Shown one piece after another: positions 1 through 6,725 of a DNA stretch of 7,593 bases; within the stretch, counting starts at the first letter, position 1, and each line of letters opens with the position of its first letter. The DNA lies in NCBI GenBank assembly GCA_014376655.1, contig JACMRC010000097.1, positions 1 to 7,593 on the forward strand, written 5' to 3'. Below the pieces are notes generated by a model that made no database searches, had not been told where the DNA came from, and saw only the letters and a program-made list of their open reading frames with translations. The position numbers and the translations under genes were made by a program. Source of the DNA: Mucilaginibacter sp. Lineage in GTDB: Bacteria; Bacteroidota; Bacteroidia; Sphingobacteriales; Sphingobacteriaceae.

Positions 1-1
1 A

Positions 2-1525
2 GACAGGGTGTTAAAAGCAGCATTGGTTAAACCTTATTCTACTTTGTTAAAAGATCATATAGCAGATTACCAGCAGCTTTTTGGGCGCGTGCATTTAAAC
101 GTAGGGAGTACAGCTGCGGCTACGCTTGCTTTGCCAACTAACCAACGGTTGGTGAATTATAAAAAGGTTTTCGATCCGCAGTTGGAGTCGTTGATATTTC
201 AATACGGCCGGTATTTGTTAATCAGCTCGTCAAGAAAAGGTGGCTTGCCTGCAAACCTGCAAGGCTTATGGAACGAAACCAATAACCCACCCTGGGGGAG
301 CGATTATCATACCAACATAAACATCCAAATGAATTACTGGTTGGCCGAGCCTACCAACCTGGCCGAATGCCATTTCCCATATTTGGACCATATCAACGCT
401 ATCCGCGAGATTAGGAAGATCAACACCCAAAAAGAATACCCCGGTGTGCGCGGTTGGACGCTGCGTACCGAAAGCAACCCCATGGGCGGCGAAAGCTATT
501 CATGGAACCCACCCGCCAGTGCCTGGTATGTGCAGGACCTATGGGAGCATTATGCCTTCACCAAAGACATAAAATATTTAAAGGAGTTTGCCTACCCCAT
601 TATAAAAGAAGTAGTAGAATTTTGGGACGATCATTTAAAACGCCGCCCCGACGGCACACTGGTATCGCCTAAAGGTTGGTCGCCGGAGCATGGGCCTACA
701 GAGGATGGTGTAACTTACGACCAGGAGATAGTTTATGACCTGTTTACAAATTACATCCAATCGGCAGATATATTGGGAATAGATAAAACCTACCGCGACC
801 ATGTAGCCGACCTAAAGGATCATTTACTTAAACTAAAAATTGGCAAATGGGGGCAGTTGCAGGAATGGGAAACCGACCGTGATGACCCTAAAGATAATCA
901 TCGCCATGTGTCGCATTTATTTGGTTTGCATCCGGGCAGGCAGATCAGCACCGTTAAAACGCCCGAGCTTGCACAGGCAGCTAAAGTTAGCTTATTAGCA
1001 CGCGGCGATATATCAACCGGGTGGTCTATGGCGTGGAAAATTAACTTCTGGGCGCGCCTGCAAGATGGCGACCATGCACATACCATCATCCAAAACTTTA
1101 TTACACCTGTAGGCGGCAACGGTATTGATTATAACAATGGCGGTGGCATTTATGCTAACCTGTTCTGCGCGCACCCGCCATTTCAGATAGATGGCAACTT
1201 TGGCTATACCGCCGGCGTTGCCGAAATGCTGGTACAAAGCCAGGCCGACGAGATCCAGCTATTACCCGCCCTACCGAAAGCCTGGGCAACCGGCAGTGTA
1301 CAGGGCCTGAAAGCTCGTGGTAATTTCGAGCTAATTGATCTACAATGGAAAGATGGTAAACTTACTAAACTTGTTATTAAATCATTATCAGGCGGCGAAT
1401 GTAAGCTGAGGACTTTGAGTGCTTTAAAGTCGGCTATCGTAGGTGTGAAAAAACAAGCTAACGGTGTAGATTTTGCTTATAGTTTTAAAACTGTTGCCGG
1501 TAAGAGTTATAGTTTCACAAATTAG
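2..1525 (+). CDS. GH95-family alpha-L-fucosidase-type glycoside hydrolase, 5'-truncated
   Basis: C-terminal part of a GH95 glycoside hydrolase, a family of inverting enzymes that mostly release alpha-1,2-linked L-fucose (some members act on alpha-L-galactose) from glycans, usually in the periplasm or at the cell surface. The frame is open to the left edge, and the GTG at 8 is simply an internal Val codon, so the true start lies outside. About 507 codons remain of a family length near 780-850; the N-terminal beta-domain and any signal peptide are missing. Numbering from the GTG, visible family blocks are NLQGLWNE (83-90), TNINIQMNYW (102-111, with the Asn pair that helps activate the catalytic water in characterised GH95 enzymes), WSPEHGPTEDG (224-234), LQEW (284-287), NHRHVSHLFGLHPG (297-310) and QIDGNFG (393-399, whose Asp matches the conserved catalytic-site Asp). 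The general acid Glu should be E240 (DQE) or E286 (LQEW); I cannot decide between them. The (alpha/alpha)6 barrel is followed by a short beta-rich tail. No SusC/SusD pair is visible in the window. Family is confident; exact substrate is inferred. Confidence 0.93.
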   Translation, partial: DRVLKAALVKPYSTLLKDHIADYQQLFGRVHLNVGSTAAATLALPTNQRLVNYKKVFDPQLESLIFQYGRYLLISSSRKGGLPANLQGLWNETNNPPWGSDYHTNINIQMNYWLAEPTNLAECHFPYLDHINAIREIRKINTQKEYPGVRGWTLRTESNPMGGESYSWNPPASAWYVQDLWEHYAFTKDIKYLKEFAYPIIKEVVEFWDDHLKRRPDGTLVSPKGWSPEHGPTEDGVTYDQEIVYDLFTNYIQSADILGIDKTYRDHVADLKDHLLKLKIGKWGQLQEWETDRDDPKDNHRHVSHLFGLHPGRQISTVKTPELAQAAKVSLLARGDISTGWSMAWKINFWARLQDGDHAHTIIQNFITPVGGNGIDYNNGGGIYANLFCAHPPFQIDGNFGYTAGVAEMLVQSQADEIQLLPALPKAWATGSVQGLKARGNFELIDLQWKDGKLTKLVIKSLSGGECKLRTLSALKSAIVGVKKQANGVDFAYSFKTVAGKSYSFTN

Positions 1526-1809
1526 GGTACCTCGCTCATATCATTAAGCATACCGTAGATTGCGCCGCAGGTGCAAAATGTCGGTATGCTATTTTATAGA
1601 TAGCGCATTTGCACGCATCAAAGTATGCTGCCTGGTAGCGTGCGTACCGCATGAAGGCCTTTGTCATTGTTTTTTCAACCGGCGTTTGTCCAGCATTCTC
1701 AAGGAAATACACCCATTCGTTATTCTTATTTAAATTAATTCTAAATAAATTAGGAGGCAATTGTTTGTGTTTTTATATTTATCGCTTAATTAGACTAAAT
1801 ATAAATAAC
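1526..1809. other. 284-bp intergenic region between GH95 and the TonB-dependent receptor
   Basis: No convincing gene lies here. It holds the compound hairpin at 1547-1590 and a GC-richer stretch to about 1660 with further short complementary segments (GCACGC at 1611-1616, GCGTGC at 1638-1643). From about 1720 it becomes AT-rich and presumably contains the receptor promoter. The best -7-like match is TATATTTA (1774-1781), 7 of 8 to TAnnTTTG, but no TTG sits 19-21 bases upstream of it. An AGGAGG at 1752-1757 is too far from the ATG at 1810 to serve it. Short open frames on both strands here have no recognisable domain. Confidence 0.6.
1547..1598 (+). terminator. Compound hairpin after the GH95 gene, possible weak terminator
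   Basis: About 20 bp after the GH95 stop, AGCATACCG (1547-1555) pairs perfectly with CGGTATGCT (1582-1590). Nested inside, TTGCGCC (1560-1566) pairs with GGTGCAA (1570-1576) through one G-U wobble and a 3-nt loop. The two stems are separated by a small internal loop. The following ATTTTATA is only a weak U-tract, so termination is plausible but not certain; it could equally be a structured 3' UTR or a remnant of a repeat. Confidence 0.4.
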
Positions 1810-4257
1810 ATGACATTCCTAAAACAACTACTTATCTATTTTACAATCTTATTCGCCTTATGCTGCAACATTATTAAGGCAGACGACATTAAAACCGGGA
1901 GGATTTCTGGTTCCATCACCACTTCGGATAACAAACCGGCAACTTATGTAACCGTTGCTATTGAGGCGCTAAACCGATCAACCACTACCAACGAAAATGG
2001 TTATTATAGTTTCGGCAACATAAAACCCGGCACCTATACGTTAAAGGTTACATTTGTTGGGGCAGTTACTCAAAAAAAGGAAGTTATTGTAACAGCGGGC
2101 AAAGCTGCCATAGCCGATTTTACGCTTACTGAAAGCCTTTCGGCGCTTAACGAAGTGAATATTACTGCGGCAAGGTATCGCAAGTCGTTATCGGCTGGCA
2201 AGGCAGCTATCAAACCTTTAGACCTGCCGCAAACCACCGGTACAGTTTCAAAAAAAGTTATCGAGGACCAACAAATTAACCGCCTGGGCGATGCCGTACG
2301 TAACGTAAGCGGCGTAACGTTAACCCAAACACGCGGCGGCGTAGGCGAAACCATAACCGCGCGCGGCTATAGCATTGGCATAACCGGTACTGCCGGCAGC
2401 ATTTTTAAAAATGGGGTACTGGCTAACACAGCCGGGCTTACCGAAGCCAGCACGCTCGAATCAATTGAAATATTGAAGGGAAGTGCGGCTTTGCTTTACG
2501 GCAACGTGTCAGGCGGGTTAGTTATAAACATGATAACCCGTAAACCGCAATTTAAAAGCGGCGGCGAAGTTTCCATGCGTTACGGCAGCAACAGTTTTTA
2601 CAAACCATTAATTGATCTGTACGGCCCTATAAGCCAAAATGTAGCCTTTAGGTTAGTTACCACATACGAAAACTCGGGCAGCTATCGCGACCAGGTAAAA
2701 ACCAAACGTTTTTATATCAACCCATCATTATTATTTAACCTTGATAAAAAAACCACCTTATTGCTGGAAGCCGATTACAGCAAGCAAAACCTTACACCAG
2801 ATTGGGGCATAGGCTCATTAAATACCGGGCGGGAGATACCTACCCAAATATCGCGTTCGCAGTATATCAATACCAACTGGGCTTATAATAATGTAAAACA
2901 ATACTCAGGTACAGCTACCTTGAATCATAAATTTGACGGCGATTGGAATATAAATGCTATAGTGTCTGTACAAACTGCCGATATAGATTCGTACGGATCA
3001 GGTTTACCCAATACTGTAAACGCCGCAGGCGAATGGAACCGGGGATTAGCCAGGGCCCATACTAATGAAAACAACTATACCGCGCAAACCAATTTAAAAG
3101 GGAAATTTAATACCGGCGCAATTGATCATCAAATACTGGCCGGTATAGATGCCGCCAGGATATTAAGTAAAAGCAATGCCTTCGGGATTAACAATGGGGC
3201 TACACCTATCACCACTTACGTTTATGATAAGATTAACATCGTCGACCTTAACAAATATGTGCAACGCACCGATATACCCAATGCTGTTGATACTGCTTTA
3301 ACCACTGCCCCTGTTTATCGTGTTGGTGTTTATGCGCAGGACCTGATCAGCATTACTGATAAACTGAAGGTATTGGCCGGCATACGCTGGTCTTGGCAGC
3401 AAACTTATCAAACTACTATACAAAACCTGTTAAAGCAAACAACCACCGGCGGTGCAGCAATTACAAGGTATGACCGCGCGTTTTCGCCAAAGCTGGCCCT
3501 GATCTATCAGCCGGCTAAAACCACCTCGGTTTACGCAACTTACAGCAACAACTTCCAGGTAAACAGCGGTAATGACATTTATACCGGCCAGGGTTTAAAA
3601 CCGTCAATAGTCGATCAATACGAAGCCGGTATCAAAAATGAGTTCTTTGACGGAAAGCTATCGGCCAACTTTAGCGTTTACCGTATTATAAATAATGATC
3701 TTGCAGTAACAGCACCATTTTTAGCTGATGGCGTAACACCAAACAGCGACGCTACCAAAAAACAATTTAACGGTCAAACCACCAGCGACGGATTAGAAGT
3801 TGATGTAAACGGTTACTTATCAAACAATTTGTATTTTATCGTGGGCTATGCATATAATTTTATGCGTTATACCAAAACATCAGGCTTAAAGGGCTCAAGT
3901 ATAGCGGGCGAACAAGTTGTTATTAACCCACGTAATACAGCTAATGCATCGCTATTTTATACATTTAGTTCAAACACCTTACGCGGTTTTAAAGTGGGTG
4001 CATCAGCATTTTATACAGGATCGCGCCTGGGTGGGTACAACAACACTGTTGGCCAAACACAGGCCTTTAACCGTTTATTGCCTGTTGGTGGTTTCGCTAC
4101 ACTTAACGTTACCGGCGGGTATACCTATAAAAAAGTGTCGTTACTGGCAAGCGTTAATAACGTAACCAATACATTAAATTATTTGATACACGATAATTAC
4201 AGTATTACCCCAATAGCACCAAGGCAATTTTTAACTACCTTAACGTATAAGTTTTAA
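1810..4257 (+). CDS. TonB-dependent siderophore-type outer-membrane receptor
   Basis: 815-aa outer-membrane receptor that would import a ferric siderophore or similar small ligand using energy passed from TonB/ExbBD. The frame runs in-frame upstream to 1651, but ATG 1810 is chosen because it opens directly on a signal peptide (MTFLKQLLIY..., cleavage near residue 24, IIKA/DD). Domains: carboxypeptidase-regulatory-like beta-sandwich about 30-107 (NENGYYSFGNIKPGTYTLKV), a TonB-box-like LNEVNITA at 113-120, plug about 139-246 (LGDAVRNVSGV, then ESIEILKGSAALLYG, then GGLVINMITRKP), and a 22-strand-type barrel to the C terminus, which ends in aromatic Phe (TLTYKF) as expected for BAM recognition. 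The plug wording and length (about 800 aa) fit the FhuA/FoxA-like siderophore class and not the roughly 1000-aa SusC class, and no SusD gene follows. A strong terminator lies just downstream, so it looks monocistronic. The ligand cannot be read from sequence, and I see no convincing Fur box. Confidence 0.92.
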   Translation: MTFLKQLLIYFTILFALCCNIIKADDIKTGRISGSITTSDNKPATYVTVAIEALNRSTTTNENGYYSFGNIKPGTYTLKVTFVGAVTQKKEVIVTAGKAAIADFTLTESLSALNEVNITAARYRKSLSAGKAAIKPLDLPQTTGTVSKKVIEDQQINRLGDAVRNVSGVTLTQTRGGVGETITARGYSIGITGTAGSIFKNGVLANTAGLTEASTLESIEILKGSAALLYGNVSGGLVINMITRKPQFKSGGEVSMRYGSNSFYKPLIDLYGPISQNVAFRLVTTYENSGSYRDQVKTKRFYINPSLLFNLDKKTTLLLEADYSKQNLTPDWGIGSLNTGREIPTQISRSQYINTNWAYNNVKQYSGTATLNHKFDGDWNINAIVSVQTADIDSYGSGLPNTVNAAGEWNRGLARAHTNENNYTAQTNLKGKFNTGAIDHQILAGIDAARILSKSNAFGINNGATPITTYVYDKINIVDLNKYVQRTDIPNAVDTALTTAPVYRVGVYAQDLISITDKLKVLAGIRWSWQQTYQTTIQNLLKQTTTGGAAITRYDRAFSPKLALIYQPAKTTSVYATYSNNFQVNSGNDIYTGQGLKPSIVDQYEAGIKNEFFDGKLSANFSVYRIINNDLAVTAPFLADGVTPNSDATKKQFNGQTTSDGLEVDVNGYLSNNLYFIVGYAYNFMRYTKTSGLKGSSIAGEQVVINPRNTANASLFYTFSSNTLRGFKVGASAFYTGSRLGGYNNTVGQTQAFNRLLPVGGFATLNVTGGYTYKKVSLLASVNNVTNTLNYLIHDNYSITPIAPRQFLTTLTYKF

Positions 4258-4275
4258 TAATTATCCTGTTTAGTT

Positions 4276-4310
4276 AAATGCCCTTTACAAAAGTAAGGGG
4301 CATTTTTTTT
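4276..4310 (+). terminator. Intrinsic terminator of the receptor gene
   Basis: AAATGCCCTTTAC (4276-4288) pairs with GTAAGGGGCATTT (4293-4305) over 13 bp with a single G-U wobble and an AAAA loop. A run of eight T follows (4303-4310, overlapping the stem base). It starts 18 bp after the receptor stop codon. It should insulate the downstream repressor promoter from receptor transcription. Confidence 0.92.
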
Positions 4311-4320
4311 ACAAATAAAT

Positions 4321-4351
4321 TTGCGTAACCAATCGGTTACTTATATATTTG
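4321..4351 (+). promoter_or_regulatory. Bacteroidota-type promoter of the ArsR-SRPBCC operon
   Basis: TTG at 4321-4323 and TATATTTG at 4344-4351 are separated by 20 bases. This matches the Bacteroidota housekeeping consensus (-33 TTG, 19-21 bp, -7 TAnnTTTG) exactly. The expected start of transcription is near 4356, giving a leader of roughly 30 nt before the ATG at 4385. It lies just after the receptor terminator, and its spacer and start region are occupied by the two palindromes described separately. Confidence 0.82.
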
Positions 4352-4366
4352 TAACCGAACGGTTAC
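4325..4366. promoter_or_regulatory. Tandem 16-bp palindromic operators GTAACC-N4-GGTTAC
   Basis: Two near-identical inverted repeats, GTAACCAATCGGTTAC (4325-4340) and GTAACCGAACGGTTAC (4351-4366), share the perfect 6-bp arms and lie 26 bp apart centre to centre. The first sits between the -33 and -7 elements; the second begins on the last base of the -7 element and covers the predicted transcription start. A dimer bound to either would block polymerase. The natural candidate is the adjacent ArsR-family protein acting on its own operon. TetR-family operators can look similar, so a regulator encoded elsewhere is possible. Confidence 0.8.
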
Positions 4367-4384
4367 TTATTGAGACGTATTTAT

Positions 4385-4711
4385 ATGAGACGAGACGTAT
4401 TCCAGGCTATTGCCGACCCAACCCGAAGAGAGATCATAGGCATGCTGGCACATAAATCATTAAACTTAAATAACGTGGCCGACCAGTTTACCATTAGTCG
4501 CCCGGCTATATCCAAACATATAAAGATATTGACCGAGTGTGGCCTGGTTACCATAACCCAGCAAGGGCGCGAACGTTATTGCCATGCAGATTTTGGCAAG
4601 CTTAAACAAGTAGCCGACTGGACCGCCCGCTACCAGAAATTCTGGACCAGTAAACTGGATGCCCTGGGTGCCTTTTTAGAAACAGATAAAAAACAAGATC
4701 AACAGAAATAA
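4385..4711 (+). CDS. ArsR/SmtB-family winged-helix transcriptional repressor
   Basis: 108-aa DNA-binding regulator, likely the autorepressor of this operon. The frame extends to a TTG at 4370, but ATG 4385 gives the typical family opening MRRDVFQAIADPTRREI; the extension would also run into the operator/leader. Winged-helix layout: first helices with the DPTRREII motif (11-18), helix-turn-helix about 26-54 (LNNVADQFTISRPAISKHIKIL, shown here only in part as VADQF and SRPAISKHI), and a beta-wing about 56-69 (TITQQGRERYC). The C-terminal helix with W-x-x-RYQKFW (79-87) and LDALGAFLE is typical of the ArsR subgroup paired with SRPBCC proteins. The metal-binding ELCVC motif of arsenic/zinc sensors is absent, so a metal effector is unlikely. 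The downstream SRPBCC gene begins 23 bp after the stop. The true inducer is unknown. Confidence 0.9.
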   Translation: MRRDVFQAIADPTRREIIGMLAHKSLNLNNVADQFTISRPAISKHIKILTECGLVTITQQGRERYCHADFGKLKQVADWTARYQKFWTSKLDALGAFLETDKKQDQQK

Positions 4712-4734
4712 TAACCTATTAACAATCAGAAATT

Positions 4735-5163
4735 ATGAATACAGAACCATTTGTAATTGAGCAAACTTATGACTCGCCGGTAGAAAAGGTGTGGCAAGCT
4801 ATTACCGATAACGAAAAAATGAAACAATGGTATTTCAAGCTCGAAGATTTTAAGGCCGAAGTTGGCTTTACCTTCCGTTTTGAAGGTAAAGATAAAGGCG
4901 TAAGCTTTTGGCATAAATGCGAAATCACTGAAGTTATACCTTTAAAGAAACTGGCACATACCTGGCGATATGAAGCGTATCCCGGCGACTCACTTGTTAC
5001 ATGGGAGTTGTTTGACGAGGGAGATAAAACGCGATTAAAGTTAACCCATACCGGATTAGAAAGCTTCCCTGCTGATAATCCATCATTTGCAAGAGAAAAC
5101 TTTGCTAAAGGTTGGACCTATATTACGGGTACTGGCTTACCGGGCTTTTTGGCTAAGGAGTAA
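4735..5163 (+). CDS. SRPBCC/AHSA1-like (START-fold) protein
   Basis: 142-aa cytoplasmic protein of the SRPBCC superfamily, activator-of-Hsp90-ATPase-1-like branch (COG3832 type). These proteins fold as a helix-grip around a hydrophobic cavity; in ArsR-linked operons they are presumed to bind a small hydrophobic ligand, but the function is mostly undetermined. Visible features are the N-terminal beta strand plus helix (FVIEQTYDSPVEKVWQAIT, residues 6-24), K-x-x-QWYF (31-34 region), a central antiparallel sheet (WHKCEITEV, LVTWELF, TRLKLTHTGLE), and the long C-terminal helix introduced by GWTYI (residues 126-130). Length is normal for a single-domain member. It follows the ArsR-family gene by 23 bp on the same strand and should be co-transcribed under the double-palindrome promoter. 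No signal peptide or membrane segment is seen. Family assignment is firm; the biochemical role is not known. Confidence 0.9.
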   Translation: MNTEPFVIEQTYDSPVEKVWQAITDNEKMKQWYFKLEDFKAEVGFTFRFEGKDKGVSFWHKCEITEVIPLKKLAHTWRYEAYPGDSLVTWELFDEGDKTRLKLTHTGLESFPADNPSFARENFAKGWTYITGTGLPGFLAKE

Positions 5164-5169
5164 ATAGTC

Positions 5170-5247
5170 TGTCATTGCGAGCGTAGCGCGGCAATCGCAC
5201 GGAGAAAAGTTCGCGATTGCCGCGCTCGTTCCTCGCTCGCAATGACA
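5170..5247. repeat. REP/MITE-like asymmetric inverted repeat between convergent genes
   Basis: Left arm 5170-5198 (29 nt) and right arm 5213-5247 (35 nt) pair around a 14-nt loop. The reverse complement of the right arm and the left arm share two perfect 14-nt blocks, TGTCATTGCGAGCG and AGCGCGGCAATCGC. The blocks are separated by a single T on the left but by seven bases (AGGAACG) on the right, leaving a bulge. GTCATTGCGAG...GCAATCGC elements of this kind are, from general knowledge, dispersed many times in Bacteroidota genomes as REP-like repeats. It begins 7 bp after the SRPBCC stop and ends 12 bp before the stop of the opposing DAC gene. With no T-run on either side it is not a standard terminator, though it may stabilise both 3' ends. 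Confidence 0.85.
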
Positions 5248-5259
5248 AACTTTATTGAA

Positions 5260-6399
5260 TTACAACAGCAATATATCTATCCTATGCGCATGCACCATTT
5301 CCAACCTTGGCGACCACGCAAATATAGTGAACCGGCCATCTTGTGATGCTACTAAGGCAACCGCGTCGCGTTGGTCAAATATAAACTGGGCCGCTGCCAG
5401 GTGCCGTGTACCGCCGTTTTGGCCGGGGTGCATAAGTGTAGGTGTGCCGTCCATTACAGGCTCGGTAGTTATGATTTGGTCTACAGGCAAACTCATGCCC
5501 GAGCGGGCAATTTTAGCACCAAAGGCCAATAGCTCATAATTACGATTAATGATGGTTGCACCATCAACAGCGGTAAACCCGCCAACAATATCTATCGAGC
5601 GTAGCAGGGCTTCCTGCCAGTCGGCTTTTGAGCGTTCGCATTTATCCTGCTTCATTAATTTGGCAATACCGGTAAAAGTGGGTACTACCGGGTAACTCAT
5701 TGGGTGGATAATAGAATCCTGCCATTTATCAGAATGTTCGGGCACTATAAGTACCAACCCGCCGCGCCCATGGATCCGCATAGATGCAGCAAGTTCCACC
5801 ATTATATTCACCGCGCCATCAACAAATGGCGTAGCTATACCCGGTATAGTGTCAAACAACGCAGGGCAATCTTTTAAGCCGGTGTTTTGTTCGTCAACTA
5901 TTTTTATTTCGTCGCCTTTTAATACGGCTATGTTTACAAACTTACCAAACCCATCTGTACGGCTGTGCTTTATTACCAGCAGGCCCGGCTCAACCACTTC
6001 TAATACAAAACAGATGCCCGGTATAGCCAAAGTGGTGCCCCAAACGTAAAGTTCATCGTTTTCATACCAAACACCTAAGTGGATGCCCGGACTTTCGACA
6101 GCCGGAGCAAGTTTGGTTAAGTTATGAGGTGTTAAACGGATACGGTTACCAAATATAAGCGGCTGGCTTGCCTGGTGAGGCGGTAATAACGCTATTGATA
6201 TTTTAGGCGAATGCCCCTCCTCTTTACGCAGGCTTGCCCAAAACGCAACATCAATTATAGCTTCCACAATAGGCGACGGCGGTTCATCGGCAAGGTTGGT
6301 TGCACCCTGCCTGCGCGCCTCGGCCAAATGCGTGGCAAAATGCGTTTCGATGGTTACCGCTACCATACGGGCAGCTATGTAGGTTGGTTCTGATAGCAT
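5260..6399 (-). CDS. DAC-domain protein, candidate diadenylate cyclase with DACNV-like N-terminal sensor
   Basis: 379-aa predicted soluble protein whose C-terminal about 120 residues look like a DAC (DisA_N) domain, which makes c-di-AMP from two ATP. Visible DAC motifs: VDGATIINRNYELLAFG (278-294, with the DGA nucleotide/metal motif at 279-281), GGTRHLAAAQF (329-339, aligning with GTRHRAA of known cyclases), the A-S-Q turn (351-353) followed by a G-x-F-T-I-F strand, and a final HRIDILLL. The last residue of the RHR motif is Leu334 here, which could alter activity. The N-terminal about 240 residues lack transmembrane helices and contain blocks (LYVWGTTLAIPG at 118-128, PGLLVIKHSR at 138-147, GGLVLIVPE at 213-221) that recall the DACNV sensor domain predicted beside DAC cyclases; this link is from memory of the family. 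Start ATG 6399 has no in-frame competitor with better context. It stands alone, preceded by its own promoter-like sequence. Confidence 0.82.
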   Translation of the reverse strand: MLSEPTYIAARMVAVTIETHFATHLAEARRQGATNLADEPPSPIVEAIIDVAFWASLRKEEGHSPKISIALLPPHQASQPLIFGNRIRLTPHNLTKLAPAVESPGIHLGVWYENDELYVWGTTLAIPGICFVLEVVEPGLLVIKHSRTDGFGKFVNIAVLKGDEIKIVDEQNTGLKDCPALFDTIPGIATPFVDGAVNIMVELAASMRIHGRGGLVLIVPEHSDKWQDSIIHPMSYPVVPTFTGIAKLMKQDKCERSKADWQEALLRSIDIVGGFTAVDGATIINRNYELLAFGAKIARSGMSLPVDQIITTEPVMDGTPTLMHPGQNGGTRHLAAAQFIFDQRDAVALVASQDGRFTIFAWSPRLEMVHAHRIDILLL

Positions 6400-6433
6400 T
6401 GTTTGTTGTTTGTATACGTAGCCTTTATTACAT

Positions 6434-6466
6434 CAAAAATATCTTTAATGTTTTAAAGCCGTGCAA
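6434..6466 (-). promoter_or_regulatory. Possible promoter of the DAC-domain gene
   Basis: On the minus strand, TATTTTTG (complement of 6434-6441) matches the Bacteroidota -7 consensus TAnnTTTG fully. A TTG (complement of 6464-6466) lies 22 bases upstream, slightly beyond the usual 19-21. The predicted transcription start would be near 6429, about 30 nt before the ATG at 6399. It suggests that the DAC gene is transcribed independently of the broken thioredoxin gene 92 bp upstream. Confidence 0.45.
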
Positions 6467-6491
6467 CATGTGAGGGTAAAATTTGGTTAGT

Positions 6492-6725
6492 TTACAAATT
6501 CTCCTTCAATAACTTATTCAGCATCCAGGTTGTAACTGCGGTGTTATTAGCTACAGAAAATAATATTTTATGCGCCTTATCTGTCATAACAATAACCGGC
6601 CTGTTATCGGTCTGGTAGACGCTTGCAATGAATCCTCCTTCAAAAACATTACGGGCATTTAATATCGGGCTTTTTTTCAACTCATCTGCAGCTACGTCAA
6701 AGGGGGAATTGGTTATGGCTATCAC
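6492..6725 (-). CDS. 3' portion of the split thioredoxin-like gene (cis-Pro half)
   Basis: 77 codons in the same frame as the upstream fragment, beginning with GTG immediately after its TAG. The content is the second half of a thioredoxin fold: strand VIAIT, a helix with ADELKKSP, a loop with NVFEGG, strand and cis-Pro in NRPVIVMTD, strand KILFSV, and helix TTWMLNKLLKE. There is no signal peptide and no ribosome-binding site evident at the GTG, so independent expression as a useful protein is unlikely. It is best understood as the downstream exon-like remainder of the interrupted gene. Confidence 0.5.
   Translation of the reverse strand: MIAITNSPFDVAADELKKSPILNARNVFEGGFIASVYQTDNRPVIVMTDKAHKILFSVANNTAVTTWMLNKLLKENL

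Noticed and set aside
898..1237. Minus-strand open frames inside the GH95 gene
   Set aside because: They lie fully opposite conserved GH95 motifs, have no recognisable domain and look like shadows of the coding frame.
1536..1760. 74-codon minus-strand frame in the gap before the receptor
   Set aside because: It starts at TTG, overlaps the hairpin, has no domain or promoter I can see, and nothing supports translation.
1651..1809. N-terminal extension of the receptor from ATG 1651
   Set aside because: It would put 53 residues in front of a good signal peptide at 1810, and it runs through the likely promoter region.
4370..4384. TTG start for the ArsR-family gene
   Set aside because: ATG 4385 gives the standard family N terminus; the TTG lies just after the second operator with almost no leader from the predicted transcription start.
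4543..4555. GGTTACCATAACC palindrome inside the ArsR-family gene as a third operator
   Set aside because: The half-sites are in the opposite orientation and spacing from the promoter palindromes, and the site lies in the coding sequence for the wing; most likely chance.
5255..6393. Plus-strand open frames opposite the DAC gene (5255-5539, 5849-6049, 6211-6393)
   Set aside because: Shadows of the DAC-domain reading frame, without motifs of their own.
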